NCBI GenBank assembly: GCA_944739405.2
Contig: OX123205.2
Span: 40,444,475-40,508,474, forward strand
Reading direction: 5' to 3'
Source: Euclidia mi
Lineage: Eukaryota > Arthropoda > Insecta > Lepidoptera > Erebidae
Length of the DNA: 64,000 bases
The notes under the pieces: model-generated
The model's database searches: none
What the model was told of the DNA's origin: nothing
What the model saw: the letters and a program-made list of their open reading frames with translations, nothing else
Part shown: one piece after another, positions 41,065-52,505 of the stretch
Layout: each line of letters begins with the position of its first letter
Numbering within the stretch: the first letter of the stretch is position 1
Position numbers and translations under genes: made by a program

Positions 41065-42578
41065 TTTGCTGCATCTGGCGTCCCCAGGGATCCCATCTTG
41101 GCCCTGTATTATTTTCCATCTACATCAATGATATATCGCATGAAATAAAGCACTCAAAGTTCTCTTTATTTGCTGATGACCTCAAAATTTATCCAACAGT
41201 AGCTTCACAATTAGACGTAAATCTGATACAATGCGATCTTGACCGAATTCAAGACTGGTGTCACGCCAATGACATGACACTCGACACGGCAAAATGTTAC
41301 CATATAAAATATACAAAGAAGAAAAATCCTTTCCCTTCTGAATATCATGTCGATGGGTCAGTATTACAAGAAGTGCCTGAAATGAGAGATGTCGGTGTTA
41401 CGCTTGGCAGCAAATTAACTTTTACAGCACACATAGACGGAGTTGCTAGGAAAGCAGCAAAAATGCTCGGATTGGTTAAGAGGAACACCAACAGTTTTCG
41501 TCTTACAAAAAGAAAGACACTTCTCTACAACGCCTTGGTACGAAGTCATCTCGAGTATGCATGTGTCGTCTGGAATCCATCGTGCGCTAAACGGTCGCAA
41601 AGAATAGAAGGCATCCAAAGAGCATTTACGAGACACTTGGCATACATGTCGTCTGGCATATTGCATAGAGCTCCCTACACTGACAGGCTAATTTTTTTCA
41701 AAATGAACAGCCTTCGTCACCGACATAAGATCCAGGAACTTTTATTCTTACATAAAATTGTTAAAACTTAGGGACTCGCTACAGGGTCCAATGAACCCAG
41801 ACCTTCATAATTTCTTCCATAACATCAAAACTTTTACGTTTGTAACGTTGCCGCTCTAAGTACCTTTCAACGTTAGAGTAGCACGGCAGACGGCATTCTT
41901 AGTTGTTAGTTGGCGCGCTGCGTGTGAGTGCAACGGACGTGAAAGGTGTGTATGGGTCCACTAGACCCCGTAGCGAGTAAATTATTTTTTTGTTTCGAAG
42001 CTGTTTTTTGTTTGTTCAACGATGATTGATCTTGCATTGTTATTTGTCCTAAGTAGCTAACTTATAGTAGTATATATTTTTTTTTAAGTTTTGCTTAAAA
42101 TAAATAATAACAGAAATTACAGCAGTTAGTCTGAATCTTATGATAAAAACTAGCATAATTCCTTGTATTTTTGTAGACAAAATAGGATTAAGAAAAAACA
42201 AGAAATATAAGTATTTCATTAATAAACTATCTATCACTATCTTTCTTTATTTACATGTTAACCTAGTACAAAAGTAAACGTTCACTTTTATTAAGTAGTT
42301 CTGAAATAAAAAATGAATATTAAACTGGGTCCAGTGAACCCTATAGCGAGTATTAACGTTACAAATTAGGGCGCGAGTCCTTAAGTGTTAACGGTGCTAT
42401 AGACTGCAGTCAACTTCTAAGCAATATTAAATTAACAGTACCAAGTAGAATTCCGCGACATCCTCTTACTAAAACATTTCATATTCCATTTTGCAGAACA
42501 AACGTTGGCAAACACACACCAATAGTACGTATTTGTCTCGAATATAATTCATTGTGCGGACGTTCAGGCGATCTTGAC
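41065..42578 (+). pseudogene. Jockey-group RT fragment with frameshift and MITE insertion
   Basis: Starts in the box GVPQGS.LGP, which carries a 1-nt loss at about 41090 that shifts the frame; the next frame has LFADDLKIY, VPEMRDVGVTLGSKLTF, KAAKMLGLVKRN, HLEYACVVWNPS, then HKIVKT at 41770. After the 610-bp insertion the protein resumes LSVNGAIDCSQLLSNIKLT, CRTNVGKHTPIVRICLEYNS up to RSGDLD at 42578, where the BEL LTR starts. The endonuclease and first half of the RT are missing. Confidence 0.82.
41771..42380. mobile_element. Non-autonomous DNA element (MITE) in LINE ORF
   Basis: It interrupts the Jockey RT frame. Ends: left TTA|GGGACTCGC, right GCGCGAGTCC|TTAA, inverted with respect to each other. 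Just inside, CTCGCTACAGGGTCCAATG and ATGAACCCAG (41776-41801) is inverted at 42330-42353 (CTGGGTCCAGTGAACCCTAT, AGCGAG), and a third copy TGGGTCCACTAGACCCCGTA lies at 41957. No ORF of note. The TTAA-type flank suggests piggyBac, not proven. Confidence 0.65.
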
Positions 42579-43164
42579 TGTCTAGAATTACCGCAGGCAG
42601 GCAGGGATTTTCAAAGTGCGCAGTAGAAGCTATAATACATCTACCTGACCACGATAGACAAGGATCCAGACACAATGCACTGCGTTGCACAGCGAATCAC
42701 AACTAATATTAATAAGATGTTTCAACTCACCTGATATCTTCACTGATGCTCTTGAGTGGACCTATAAGATTAACTCATAATTTTGGCCAAAATAACAAGA
42801 GAATCGAATAAATACCAGTGTCCAATTCGGCGAAGTCCTACTCCAGGCACCAAACAGGAATTCACACACGTGTTTTACAAAGTTCAATATTTCACAAATG
42901 TTCATTAAGATACAACTTATCTTTTATCACAAATAAACCGATGCCAGCTGATTAAAGAAGCGGCACTCAATCGAGTTCCAATACTTCCAATTTTATTACA
43001 ATATTCCACGCGAGAGAGCAAAACGGCGTCTTAATTTTTCAAGGCAAGCGGAAGTTGACAGTTCAGTGTGACCATTGTCAGAAATTTTCAATAGACTAAA
43101 CAAAATGATACTTAATCGATATAATCGACTTGACTTATAATAAAAACTAATTCTATTTCAAACA
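42579..43164 (-). repeat. BEL/Pao LTR (3' copy)
   Basis: 586 bp with TG..CA ends, nearly identical to 48229-48786 except for scattered substitutions and about 28 extra bases near 43062-43090. Contains AATAAA-type signals on the coding strand. Confidence 0.88.
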
Positions 43165-43236
43165 TCCACCCGCCCCGGACCGGCCTACCGGTCCGCTAAT
43201 CGGTTGGTAGACGTGACAATGTTGCAACCGCTCTCC

Positions 43237-46200
43237 TCAGAATCGAACAGTTACCAAATGAAGGATGCGCCCCCTGCGCCATCTGAGTGGCGGAAGGTTA
43301 GCCTCCTTGATCAAAACGAGGTCACCAATCTTGGGTGGATCGGTCTTGTCGGTCCACTTAACGCGTTGCTGTAGTATGTGCAAATATTCCAAGTTCCAGC
43401 GTTTCCAAAAGCTCTGAGTAATCTGGCGTACCAATTAAAAACGCGAGAGACGACCAGGTTTCGTATCAATATAAGGGTACTCAGGCAAGGCGACAAGTGG
43501 GCGACCAATCAAAAAATGGCCCGGCGTAAGGGCCTCCAAATCATTCGGATCTGAGGAGATCGGGCACAATGGCCGAGAGTTCAAAACGGCCTCAATCTTA
43601 CAAAACACAGTTGCGAGTTCCTCAAATGTAAGGACAGACTCACCGATTGTCCTGCGCAAGTGCGTTTGCGGCTTCAAATATACCACCCCAGTGTGGACAA
43701 TTTGGTGGGGAAAACAACCAATTTATCCCACGTCGGGCAAGCCTATCACCTATATCAGCCTTGTTGGTTTCAAGGAAATTAACAACGTCATTAAAATAAT
43801 TATAAGTGCCCTTGAAGTTAGTACCGCAGTCAGAACGGATCAAGGAAGGCAGCCCTCTGCGGGATACAAATCTGTCAAATGTGGCTACAAACGCCTCGGT
43901 CGTAAGCGAGGAGACCAGTTCTAAATGTACGGCCTTTGTGGAAAGACAAACAAAAACACACAAGTAGGCCTTAACAGTCTTGCTGTTTCGAAGCGTCGAC
44001 GTTTTCACCAAAAAGGGACCAGCGAAGTCCGTGCCAACACCGTCAAACGTCCCGCTCTCAGTTACGCGATCTGCCGGTAAGTCTCCCATCAAGAGCTGCA
44101 TGGTAGAAGCCTTGAGCTTATAACAAGGGATGCAGCGAAAGACTACACTCCGAATAATTCTTCGGGCAGACAAGATCCAAAACTCGCGTTGCAAAATAGC
44201 CAACAGGGCATTACAACCAGCATGCGAATTTTTGAGGTGACGGTCAGTTACCAGCAAGCGTACCAAATGACCGTCTTTAGGTAACAACAGGGGGTGACGT
44301 GCCCCGTAAGGGAGGTTGGCGTTCTTGAGACGCCCTCCAACGCGCAAGAGACCCGTATCGTCCAAAAAGGGGCTCAATTTAGATACAGCTCCCGATAGTT
44401 TCGATCTCCCTGATTTAAGGATAGCAATCTTCTTCTCAAAATGCGCCAATTGCACAGAACGAACCCAAAAGGTGAGGGACTCCTGTCGGTCCTGTGGTGA
44501 GAGAAACGGTGTCAGACGTTTTTGTTGTGGGTGCCTAAAATTAAAAACAAAACGCTTTATCCAAGCAGTAACACCTAACAACTTGTCAAGGGAGCTGTAA
44601 CGATTCAACAAAAAATCGGGGTCGAAGGCGCATTCCACCTTTTCAAGAGCGAGTGTTCGCAGACCCGGCAAATTAGAAGTACTCAAAACTGGCGTTCGAG
44701 GCCAATCAATTTCTGGTCGACTCAACCATTCCGGACCCCACCACAGCGAATGACCTATCAAACTAGGCGTCAAGCATCCGCGCAAGGCACAATCAGCGGG
44801 GTTGAGCTCACCTAGCACGTGTCTCCAAACAAGTTTGACTTCGGATTTCTGGATTTGGGAAACGCGATTAGCGACAAATACCTCCAAGGTGTGGACAGAA
44901 GGCTTCAACCAACGGAGAACAATTTGGCTGTCTGTCCAGGCGTAAGTCCCATTAATACAAATGCTTTTACCAAAAGTGTTAGACACGTGGTTCAATAAGC
45001 GTACAAGTAGTGCTGCTCCCGAGAGCTCCAATTTCGGAATGGTCAAAGATGTCCGAAGGGGTGCTACCTTGCTCTTCGCCATGATCAGGGAAACTCTCAC
45101 CTGACCTGAGGCACTGACTGTGCGCAAGTACACCACGGCCGCGTGACCACGTTCCGAGGCGTCAAAAAACCCGTGAAGGGTGGCCTTGTACTTCCCGGGA
45201 GGAAGGATGGGACGAGGCAAGGAGATCTCGTTGACGGCAGGAAGCGAGGATACAAAAGAGGTCCATTCCTCAACAAGAGTGCCGTGTACAGGTTCGTCCC
45301 AGGTCAATCCTGCTGTCCAAAGCTTCTGCAAGAAGTATTTTGCCCAAAATATGATAGGACAAATCCAACCGTTTGGATCAAAGGTTCTGGCGACAGAAGA
45401 CAACACGAGACGATTAGTCCAAGAACAAGGCAATTTCAAGTCTACGTTATACGTAAAGATGTCTTGGACTGGTCTGTACTGAACGCCGAGAACAGCCATC
45501 ATGGCGGGGTTGTCAACAATCTCAAACAAATGTGGATCCTGCTGATGATCCTCTGGCAAGCCTTCCAAAAGCGCTGGTGAGTTGGAAATCCATTTGCGCA
45601 ACTCATAACCAGCGGAGGCCAAAATACCTATCAATTCGTCCCGCAGGAGGATCGCCTCGTCGTCCGCTGTGGAGGCGCCCGAGCAAATGTCATCGACGTA
45701 AATATCGTCCTTCAAGATGGCAGAGGCTCGTGGGAAACGTAAGCCTTCGCGGTCTGCGAGCTCCCAAAGAGAACGTTTTGCCAAGTAGGGGCTCGACCTT
45801 AACCCGTACGTATTAGTATTGAGCTCGTAGACGACCATGGGATCACGAGGAGACTCTCTCCAAAGGATCAGCTGGAAGCGACGGTCATCAGGGTGGATAA
45901 TCGTCTGCCTGAACATTATTTTTATATCGGCCACAAAGACAACCTGATGTCGTCGGAAGCTGGTGATGACGTCACAAAGGTCCTTGACCAACTTGGGACC
46001 AGAATGCAAGCACTGGTTCAAGGATACGCCTGTTGAAGTCTGCGCAGAACCATCAAATACGGTGCGCAGCTTGCCAGTCGATGGCTTCAATACCGCATGA
46101 TGCGGGAGAAAGTAGTGCTCCACCGAACGCCAATCCAAATTTGACACGGACATGTGTCCCAATTGTTCACATTCTCTCATGAACTCAATATACTTCTGTC

Positions 46201-46507
46201 TGAGCTCCGGATCACGACCCATGCGACGCTCCATAGCTAACAACCTCTTTTCGGCTAAAGGTCGTGACTCACCAAGCGGAGGCCGAACAAACAAAAAGGG
46301 CAGCTTCGTGATAATCCGACCAGAACGGAGTCGACCAGTGTTGTTCTGGAAGAACAGCTCGCACTCCTCATGTTCTGGATTCAAACCGGCAACTTGAGGG
46401 GGCTCCTCTACCTCCCAAAACCTCTGAACCGCATCAGAGAGAGCGGAGCCTACCGCCAACAAATTATCAAGTTCGGGTGGAGAGGGGTCTAGTACAGGTC
46501 CCATCAA
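43237..46507 (-). pseudogene. BEL/Pao pol: RT, RNase H, integrase with 3' frameshifts
   Basis: The main open segment (46507-43640, 955 codons) starts in the linker after the protease. RT: FVADIKIMFRQ and the catalytic YVDDICSG (about residue 272). RNase H: GFFDASERGHAAVVY and a downstream YAWTDSQIVL. Integrase: an HHCC finger (H..H..C..C, about residues 755-795) and core residues in GTDFAGP, SDCGTNF and GGIFEAA, so the DDE set is present. Just after the last motif the frame shifts (about 43660) and the integrase C-terminus continues in other frames (43686-43435 and 43434-43237). At least two indels inactivate it. The encoded enzymes would copy and insert the element; this copy cannot make a full integrase. 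Confidence 0.88.
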
Positions 46508-46514
46508 AGCAAAT

Positions 46515-47340
46515 TCAATTCAATTCATTTATTTATAAAAATATAAGCTTACAGCATTACACCAAATCGCTTACATCTATGCTAAATATACAAAAAATAG
46601 GCTACACATTAGAATATTATCAATTATTATGATTACAAAAACAAAATAAGATAACATAATTACATTTTAACAAAAAACAAAATAAAATAAACTTAACCAT
46701 ATTATAACACATAACATACCATAACATAATTATTTATCTTTTCATATTTAAATAATTAGAAACATTATTTATAGTTTTCGCTAGTGTGTCAAAAAATATA
46801 TCAGCATCTGGATTATGTCGTAAGAATTGATTAATTAATGTGATTGCTCTAGCAGTGGGACTATTGGATGCTTGGGGAGAGCGCCAGGTAGGCGGGTAGG
46901 AGAAGAGCCTATGTTTCCTTCTTGCATTACCACGCATATAGTGATCGGGTACATAAAAATAAATACATTCCAGAACGCTTGGATTGTCTATTTTACTAAC
47001 TAGAAGCAAACAGTAGTGAATTATATGCGTGTACTCGCGCCTGAGTTGGAGAGTTTCTAGTCCAACCATGCCTGATACAAACATGGAAGGATACAGATAC
47101 GGATAATATCCATATTGGCGTTTATATAAGTACCTGCAGAATTTGCGTTGTACTTTCTCTACAATTGTGGTGTATAAGGTCTGTTGTGGATTCCAAACTA
47201 GCGCATTATACTCTAATTTGCTGCGAACATAGGCATTATAAAGTAGCTTAATTACTTGTATATTTCTAAACTGGGCAGATGTTCTCATTATGAATCCAAG
47301 ACATTTGTTAGCGTCTTTACAAGTATTAAGAATATAAATA
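46515..47340 (-). mobile_element. 5'-truncated Jockey-group LINE inside the BEL element
   Basis: Minus-strand insertion between the protease and RT parts of the BEL frame. It starts at about 47340 with codons for ILNTCKDANKCLGFIM and carries the ORF2 C-terminus, then a 3' UTR and an A/T-rich end (AATAAATGAATTGAATTG on the minus strand) at about 46515. ATTT at both junctions may be the target duplication. Confidence 0.75.
46734..47330 (-). pseudogene. LINE ORF2 C-terminus
   Basis: About 200 codons: RNIQVIKLLYNAYVRSKLEY, ALVWNPQ, VEKVQRKFCRYLYKRQYG, and PTARAITLINQFLRHNPDAD near the end. This is the region after the RT catalytic core in Jockey-group elements. The frame is open to its natural stop at 46734, so the insertion is fairly young. 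Confidence 0.75.
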
Positions 47341-47344
47341 AAAA

Positions 47345-48089
47345 ATAAATAAATCCAAATATTGTCGGGATGGCAGTCAAACCATTTGGCACCAAGACCC
47401 GTTTTCCACCAATCAAAATTCCACCGAGGACATCAGAGCCAATCAACAAGTCGATTTGTCCTGGTGTGTCAAATTTGGGGTCTGCCAGTTCCAATCCCGA
47501 TGTCATATTCACCACAGCAGCAGGTAGCTGTTTCTGTGGATGCATACCCAAAATATTCTTCAGCACAATAGCCGAGGTTTTAATCCTCGGGTGTGAAGAT
47601 TCAACAAGGGCAAACAAAACTTTAACTTGCCCTTCAACATTAGAGGCTACGTAGCCTATTCCCCGTATACAATTCGGAAAAGAGCCCATATTTAATTTAA
47701 CCTGCCCTACCAAATAAGTGGAAACAATGCAACCTTGTGAACCTGTGTCCAATATAGCACGGACAACAACAGAAGTCCCCGTGGGTCCCCAGACCCTAAC
47801 AGCAACCGTTGGTAGGATAACGGTCTCAATGGGGGAGGTTGGCGTTATAGAGCAGGGGTCAATGTCCTATTGCTGCCTGGGCGGCGACCATTGGCCAGGA
47901 CCAGGCAAATCAAAATGGGGGTGCGGCTTGAAGTCCTCAAAGGCGCGATGACTCGAACCGCGCGCCATCTGTGGGGGGTCATAGTGACGCACCCGCCCAA
48001 AACGAGGTGGGCGCGAGTCAAGGCGGGGACGCTCCGCCAAAGGAGGGGAATACCTGGGGCAGCAGTCATGGTGCTGGTGACGTTGATCC
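47345..48089 (-). pseudogene. BEL/Pao gag end and aspartic protease
   Basis: From 48089 the frame runs through a His/Pro/Arg-rich gag end, meets a TAG at 47867-47869, and continues in the same frame into an aspartic protease with AILDTGSQGC (active-site DTG at about 47750) and DLLIGSDVLGG further on. It stops at the LINE insertion at about 47340. The rest of gag is absent: at 48090 the sequence changes to host LINE. In BEL elements gag and pol usually form one frame, so the TAG is probably a lesion. Confidence 0.78.
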
Positions 48090-48228
48090 ACCAAGTAGAA
48101 TTCCGCGACACCCTCTTACTAAAACATTTCATATTCCATTTTGCAGAACAAACGTTGGCAAACACACACCAATAGTACGTATTTGTCTCGAATATAATTC
48201 ATTGTGCGGACGTTCAGGCGATCTTGAC
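48090..48228 (+). repeat. Duplicated host LINE segment, including TSD
   Basis: 139 bp almost identical to 42440-42578 (Jockey C-terminus, CRTNVGKHTPIVRICLEYNS, ending RSGDLD and TTGAC). It lies between BEL gag and the 5'-position LTR, where PBS and gag N-terminus should be. Confidence 0.88.
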
Positions 48229-48786
48229 TGTCTAGAATTACCGCAGGCAGGCAGGGATTTTCAAAGTGCGCAGTAGAAGCTGTAATACATCTACCTGACC
48301 ACGATAGACAAGGATCCAGACACAATGCACTGCGTTGCACAGCGAATCACAACTAATATTAATAAGATGCTTCAACTCACCTGATATCTTTACTGATGCT
48401 CTTGAGTGGACCTATAAGATTAACTCATAATTTTGGCCAAAATAACCAGAGAATCGAATAAATACCAGTGTCCAATTCGGCGAAGTCCTACTCCAGGCAC
48501 CAAACAGGAATTCACAGACGTGTTTTACAAAGTTCAATATTTCACAAATGTTCACTAAGATACAACTTATCTTTTATCACATATAAACCGATGCCAGCTG
48601 ATTAAAGAAGCGGCACTCAATCGGGTTCCAATACTTCCAATTTTATTACAATATTCCACGCGAGAGAGCAAAACGGCGTCTTAATTTTTCAAGGCAAGCG
48701 GAAGTTGACAGAATAGACTAAACAAAATGTTACTTAATCGATATAATCGACTTGACTTATAATAAAAACTGATTCTATTTCAAACA
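48229..48786 (-). repeat. BEL/Pao LTR (5' position)
   Basis: 558 bp, TG..CA ends. It is followed at 48787 by TTGAC and then by host LINE coding sequence, but preceded at 48224-48228 also by TTGAC and host LINE sequence. It therefore has the flanks of a solo LTR. Confidence 0.88.
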
Positions 48787-49089
48787 TTGACATTTTTCAC
48801 AACTTGTTCAAGCAATTTAAGCGTAAGATAGTTCAGGTAATGCTTTAAAAGATCTCATCTTTTGTTATGTTTATTTTGATTTCTATTGTCTTGTTAATTT
48901 TGTGGAAAGTGTATTTTATTATAGTAGATATTTTTATATTTTAAGTAAGTTTTAATTTTGTGTTTATATACTTTACAAAAATGTTTTGTACATCTATAAT
49001 TGATATACATATAAGGTTCTATATACAGTGCCATAATCTTAACACATTTAGGTATATATATTGTTGATGTACCTATAAATAAATAAATG

Positions 49090-50270
49090 GTGCCTTCAAC
49101 GTTAATTTTTAAAATACACCCAACTTGACCAACTGATCTTTCCTCAACATATTGACACAGTGCTTTCGTTCCAATTGAATTTCGTACTCAGTGCTACACA
49201 GTGTTCATAGTTGAAAAACAAGCGCTCACTCTGTGTGTAGTGTAAATCACTTCATATCTGCTGTCTGCGATGTTTAATTTTGTTTCGCTGATTCTGCCTC
49301 TGTGTAGGGAATTTAATAAAATTACGTTTGTGTATTCATCCTAAATGGTGAGTTTTTTATGTGTCTTGTTAGACTTGGGACGTGAGACTGTTACATAAAT
49401 AAATGCTTTCATGTTTTTCAATATTTGCGCTTACTTATATTTGTGTATGGTTTTCCAATAGCGTCTTTATTTACAGGTAGAGCTTCACCTTATATTAATT
49501 GCCCCGTAGTATGGGATACTCCAATCGTGGTCAATTGGTCTTGCGATTACTGAATAAGCGTGTCTGATCATAATGTCATCTAGCAGTAATAACTTGATTG
49601 AGAAGCGTTAAAAAGTTTATCACTGTTACTTGTGTGATATTGGGTTGAAATTCCCAGAAATCTCTTAGAGACACCACTTGAGCTTCGATCTTGGAGCCGC
49701 GCGTCCGCTTTCTATTCTAACCAATAACTATACATCAATAACTTTTCTGCAGAGAGACTGCAGTCTGACACCTGTGCAAGTGTGCAATCCGAAGACATAT
49801 GTAAAATTTTGAAGTTTAGACCAGTATATGAAGATTTGAGGCTGCCGAATCTTGCTATGGCCGTGCTTTGCAAGGCAAGGAACATGTGACAGTCAACAAT
49901 ACAATACCAACATAACTTTAAAAATACAGAAGTACACGCCGTCAATTTTCGCATTTTGTCGAAATAGACTTTGATAATATTTGATACAGGTTTTGCTGAA
50001 ACCGCAAACGACTTAAAATACATTTGTCACTCAACGTTCAAGGGGGAAATGTAAAGAGTACAACCACAATTCTACCTAGTCCTAATAATATTATAAATGT
50101 GAAACTTGGGATGGATATGTGTCTGTTATTCTTTGAGGTACTAACAACGAAATGGGTTATGATAACAGTTTGCTCTAATATAGCATACAAGAAGATGCGC
50201 GCAGCTACATCTGTACACTCTTTTTTATTTGACAGTTTATTTCCGATTCCGTCGGCATTTCGATAAATCT
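49090..50270. other. Non-coding DNA
   Basis: No gene, SINE or TE end recognised. Short ORFs on both strands have no motif. Confidence 0.4.
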
Positions 50271-50274
50271 CTTA

Positions 50275-50705
50275 TGCGAAGCGTCGACTGATCGGCATCG
50301 TACGCATCGGACGCATCGCATTTTTTTTCATACTGCGTCCACCGTATCGGCAACGATCGGATTGCCGACGCAAGTACCAGTGATCGAACATGTATTTGTG
50401 AGAATTGAAGAAAGCGAAGAAGAACAATTTGTCCTTATTGCTTGTTTGTTAGTAGAAGAGGAAGAAAATGTAAATACATCTAAAAAAATAAAACAAAATG
50501 TCTAGATACACGACATTCGGTATGACGTCATCGGCACGCAACGCAAAAGTTGCCACTCGGAGCATCCGTGTCGGCATTGCCGATGTGCGATCTGTACGAT
50601 GCGGATCAGTGGACGCACTTGTATGACTTTCTATACAAAGAATACTACGATCCGTAAAATGCGATGCATCCGATGCGTACGATGCCGATCAGTGGACGCT
50701 TAGCT
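50275..50705. mobile_element. Harbinger-type MITE
   Basis: 431 bp with long terminal inverted repeats: AAGCGTCGACTGATCGGCAT and CGTACGCATCGGACGCATCG at the left, AAGCGTCCACTGATCGGCAT and CGTACGCATCGGATGCATCG at the right (inverted), about 48 bp with few mismatches. TTA flanks both ends (50272-50274 and 50706-50708), fitting the 3-bp TWA duplication of PIF/Harbinger. The middle has an acidic EEEEN-type coding scrap. Related GCGTCCAC motifs also occur inside (50335 and 50612). Confidence 0.72.
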
Positions 50706-50879
50706 TTAGTGCATCCTACGGCCCTCAAAGAACATAAAGCTTTATGTTAAATTGCAGCTTCTTGCACCCAATAATCTTTGCTGTACGTCGTTTCAGTCGA
50801 TTAGTAACGGCAGAATTTTAAATATGCAGAAAATCAGAATAAAATATGAACATCCGTTTCTTGCGAAATCTACGGTAAA

Positions 50880-51085
50880 ATCGTGGGTGAATCTAGTAAC
50901 TTAACAAAAATTTGATACCCCAGTAACACCGCACTGAATTCCAACGTTGTGTAGTTTTGTCTCAACGCAGCAATGACCCTCTTGGCACGCTTTTCTATAG
51001 ATTCAAGAGTCCCTAGTCGGTGCTCGGCCGAAACGTTCCAGAGATAAGACTCAGTTACGGAGTAGGCCAATATGTATTCGCTTGC
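50880..51085 (-). pseudogene. LINE RT C-terminal scrap
   Basis: Minus-strand ESYLWNVSAEHRLGTLESIE then KRAKRVI resembles the post-RT region (LW...YQL..LD..ERRAKRIV) of Jockey/RTE-type RTs. Only about 65 codons; the rest is not found. Confidence 0.45.
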
Positions 51086-51109
51086 CAAAATAGATGTTTA
51101 TGGGTATTT

Positions 51110-51460
51110 GTCACTTACATGCACACTTACTACTAAAGTACTTACACTTACACAGAAAGAGTGGAGTGATATGCGAAAAGATTATAAGGCTTATAGTGAC
51201 TGAGCTCGTTTTGAGTGAAACAATGCCACGAAAGTCAGTTTTCAGTACCAACACTAAGCTTTAAATCTCTATTACTTTGAAATTGAATTTTCACTACTTT
51301 AATTATAAGACGCTAACAAATAATGTGTTATAAATTTGCGGATACGATTCGATAATTCAGCCGAAAAAACAGTACTTGGTTATGACTGTCTCGTTGTCAA
51401 AATCTTATCAACTGTAAATTAATAAGATTTTGAGAGTTGCTGAATCACTCTTGTTTGTGT
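51110..51460. other. Non-coding DNA
   Basis: No feature seen. Confidence 0.35.
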
Positions 51461-51467
51461 TTGAAGG

Positions 51468-51600
51468 TAGTAGTTGGGATATTAACAGACTGCTGCTGGG
51501 GTCTCGAGTTCAAATCCACGGCGCATACAATTGCCATAACAAAGTTATGTGCGTATTCAATGTTTATGATCTCTTGCTAAACGGTTAAGAGTAACAACAA
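51468..51600 (+). repeat. SINE family 2, degenerate copy
   Basis: TTGGGATATTAACAGACTGC, GTCTCGAGTTCAAATCCACG (B-box-like), GCGCATACAATTGCC, AGTTATGTGCGTATTCAATG. It is the same order as the copy at 58243-58375. Confidence 0.6.
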
Positions 51601-51609
51601 GCAGAATTT

Positions 51610-52505
51610 GGATGAAACATTTTTTTCATTTAAAGTATTCTAGTTACTGTAGGTATGTACTTAATCCAGTTGCCGCGGACAAAATTCTAATCGAAATAAA
51701 CTCTATCTGAAAGATGTTTATGTCTAAATTAATCCCTGTATAGAACCTGTGTCACTCTGGGCACGGGTCACTTTATACTATGAGAAGGGTTATATAAATA
51801 GTACATTACAGTGCGGTTTGTAGGCTTCACATGTCTTTTGACAAAGTTATGAAGAACTCAACATTATGCAGACATGCCGTTTTCCTTACGATGTTTTCTT
51901 TCAACATTCGGCAAGCAATATAAAACGATTTATTTTATCTCCCTTGCTTTATTAATATTGCTTCTATACGACACTAAAGATGTACAATCAAACAAGTTCG
52001 TGGTCGATCGGTTTAAAAAAGTTTCCTTTGGCTCGCTCATAGAGTCGAGGCATACGCACAATAATACAAAACCACTCCCCCATATTACGTTTGACTAGGG
52101 AACTGGACGCGACAATGTCTTGCTGAGCGATTTTCGTCTTTATGGTGTACTAGCGTCAAGTTTGGCCATTGTACCTAGCATATACTCTTATAAATTAACT
52201 ACATACAATTGTATTACATTTTTATTTCCTCTATACACAATTAAGATACAAATATATTAGATTAATTCTACCATTATACGTATCTTTATGATATCTTTGT
52301 AATATTGTGCCAATACGGAACATCATTATGGGGTACTAACCCATATAATCTCAGTACTTTACTGCCTTTGGGGTCAACCGGTGGGACTTAAAGTTGGCTA
52401 TTGTACTGAAATAATGAAACCGGTTCAGGCAGATTAGTATCTTGTTGTAATTTAACTATGTAGTTTCTGAGATATTGTAAGTAATTATACAGGTGAAGAT
52501 AACTC
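51610..52505. other. Non-coding DNA
   Basis: No gene recognised. The ORF at 51874-52098 has no motif I know and no neighbours to support it. Confidence 0.35.

Larger units (their letters stand above)
42579..48786 (-). mobile_element. BEL/Pao LTR retrotransposon, rearranged
   Basis: Minus-strand element. LTRs at 42579-43164 (3' LTR) and 48229-48786 (5' LTR) start TGTTTGAAAT and end CTAGACA on the coding strand. TTGAC flanks it at 42574-42578 and 48787-48791, a BEL-type 5-bp duplication. A purine tract GGGGCGGGTGGA (43165-43176) lies directly before the 3' LTR. Internal order: gag end, protease, RT, RNase H, integrase. Gag's N-terminus and the primer-binding site are missing; 48090-48228 is instead a repeat of host LINE sequence. 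A truncated LINE (46515-47340) lies between protease and RT. Defective. Confidence 0.88.
41065..49087 (+). mobile_element. Jockey-group LINE, 5'-truncated, split by a MITE and a BEL element
   Basis: LINE segments in order: 41065-41770 (RT from the GVPQ box), 42381-42578 (C-terminus), 48792-49087 (last codons, starting IFHNLFKQFK after the duplicated TTGAC, then 3' UTR and a TAAATAAATAAAT tail). Between them lie a MITE (41771-42380) and the BEL/Pao element (42579-48786). A 139-bp piece of the C-terminus is repeated at 48090-48228. The RT resembles ORF2 at 4335-7280, so the element is a 5'-truncated relative of that LINE. Confidence 0.82.
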
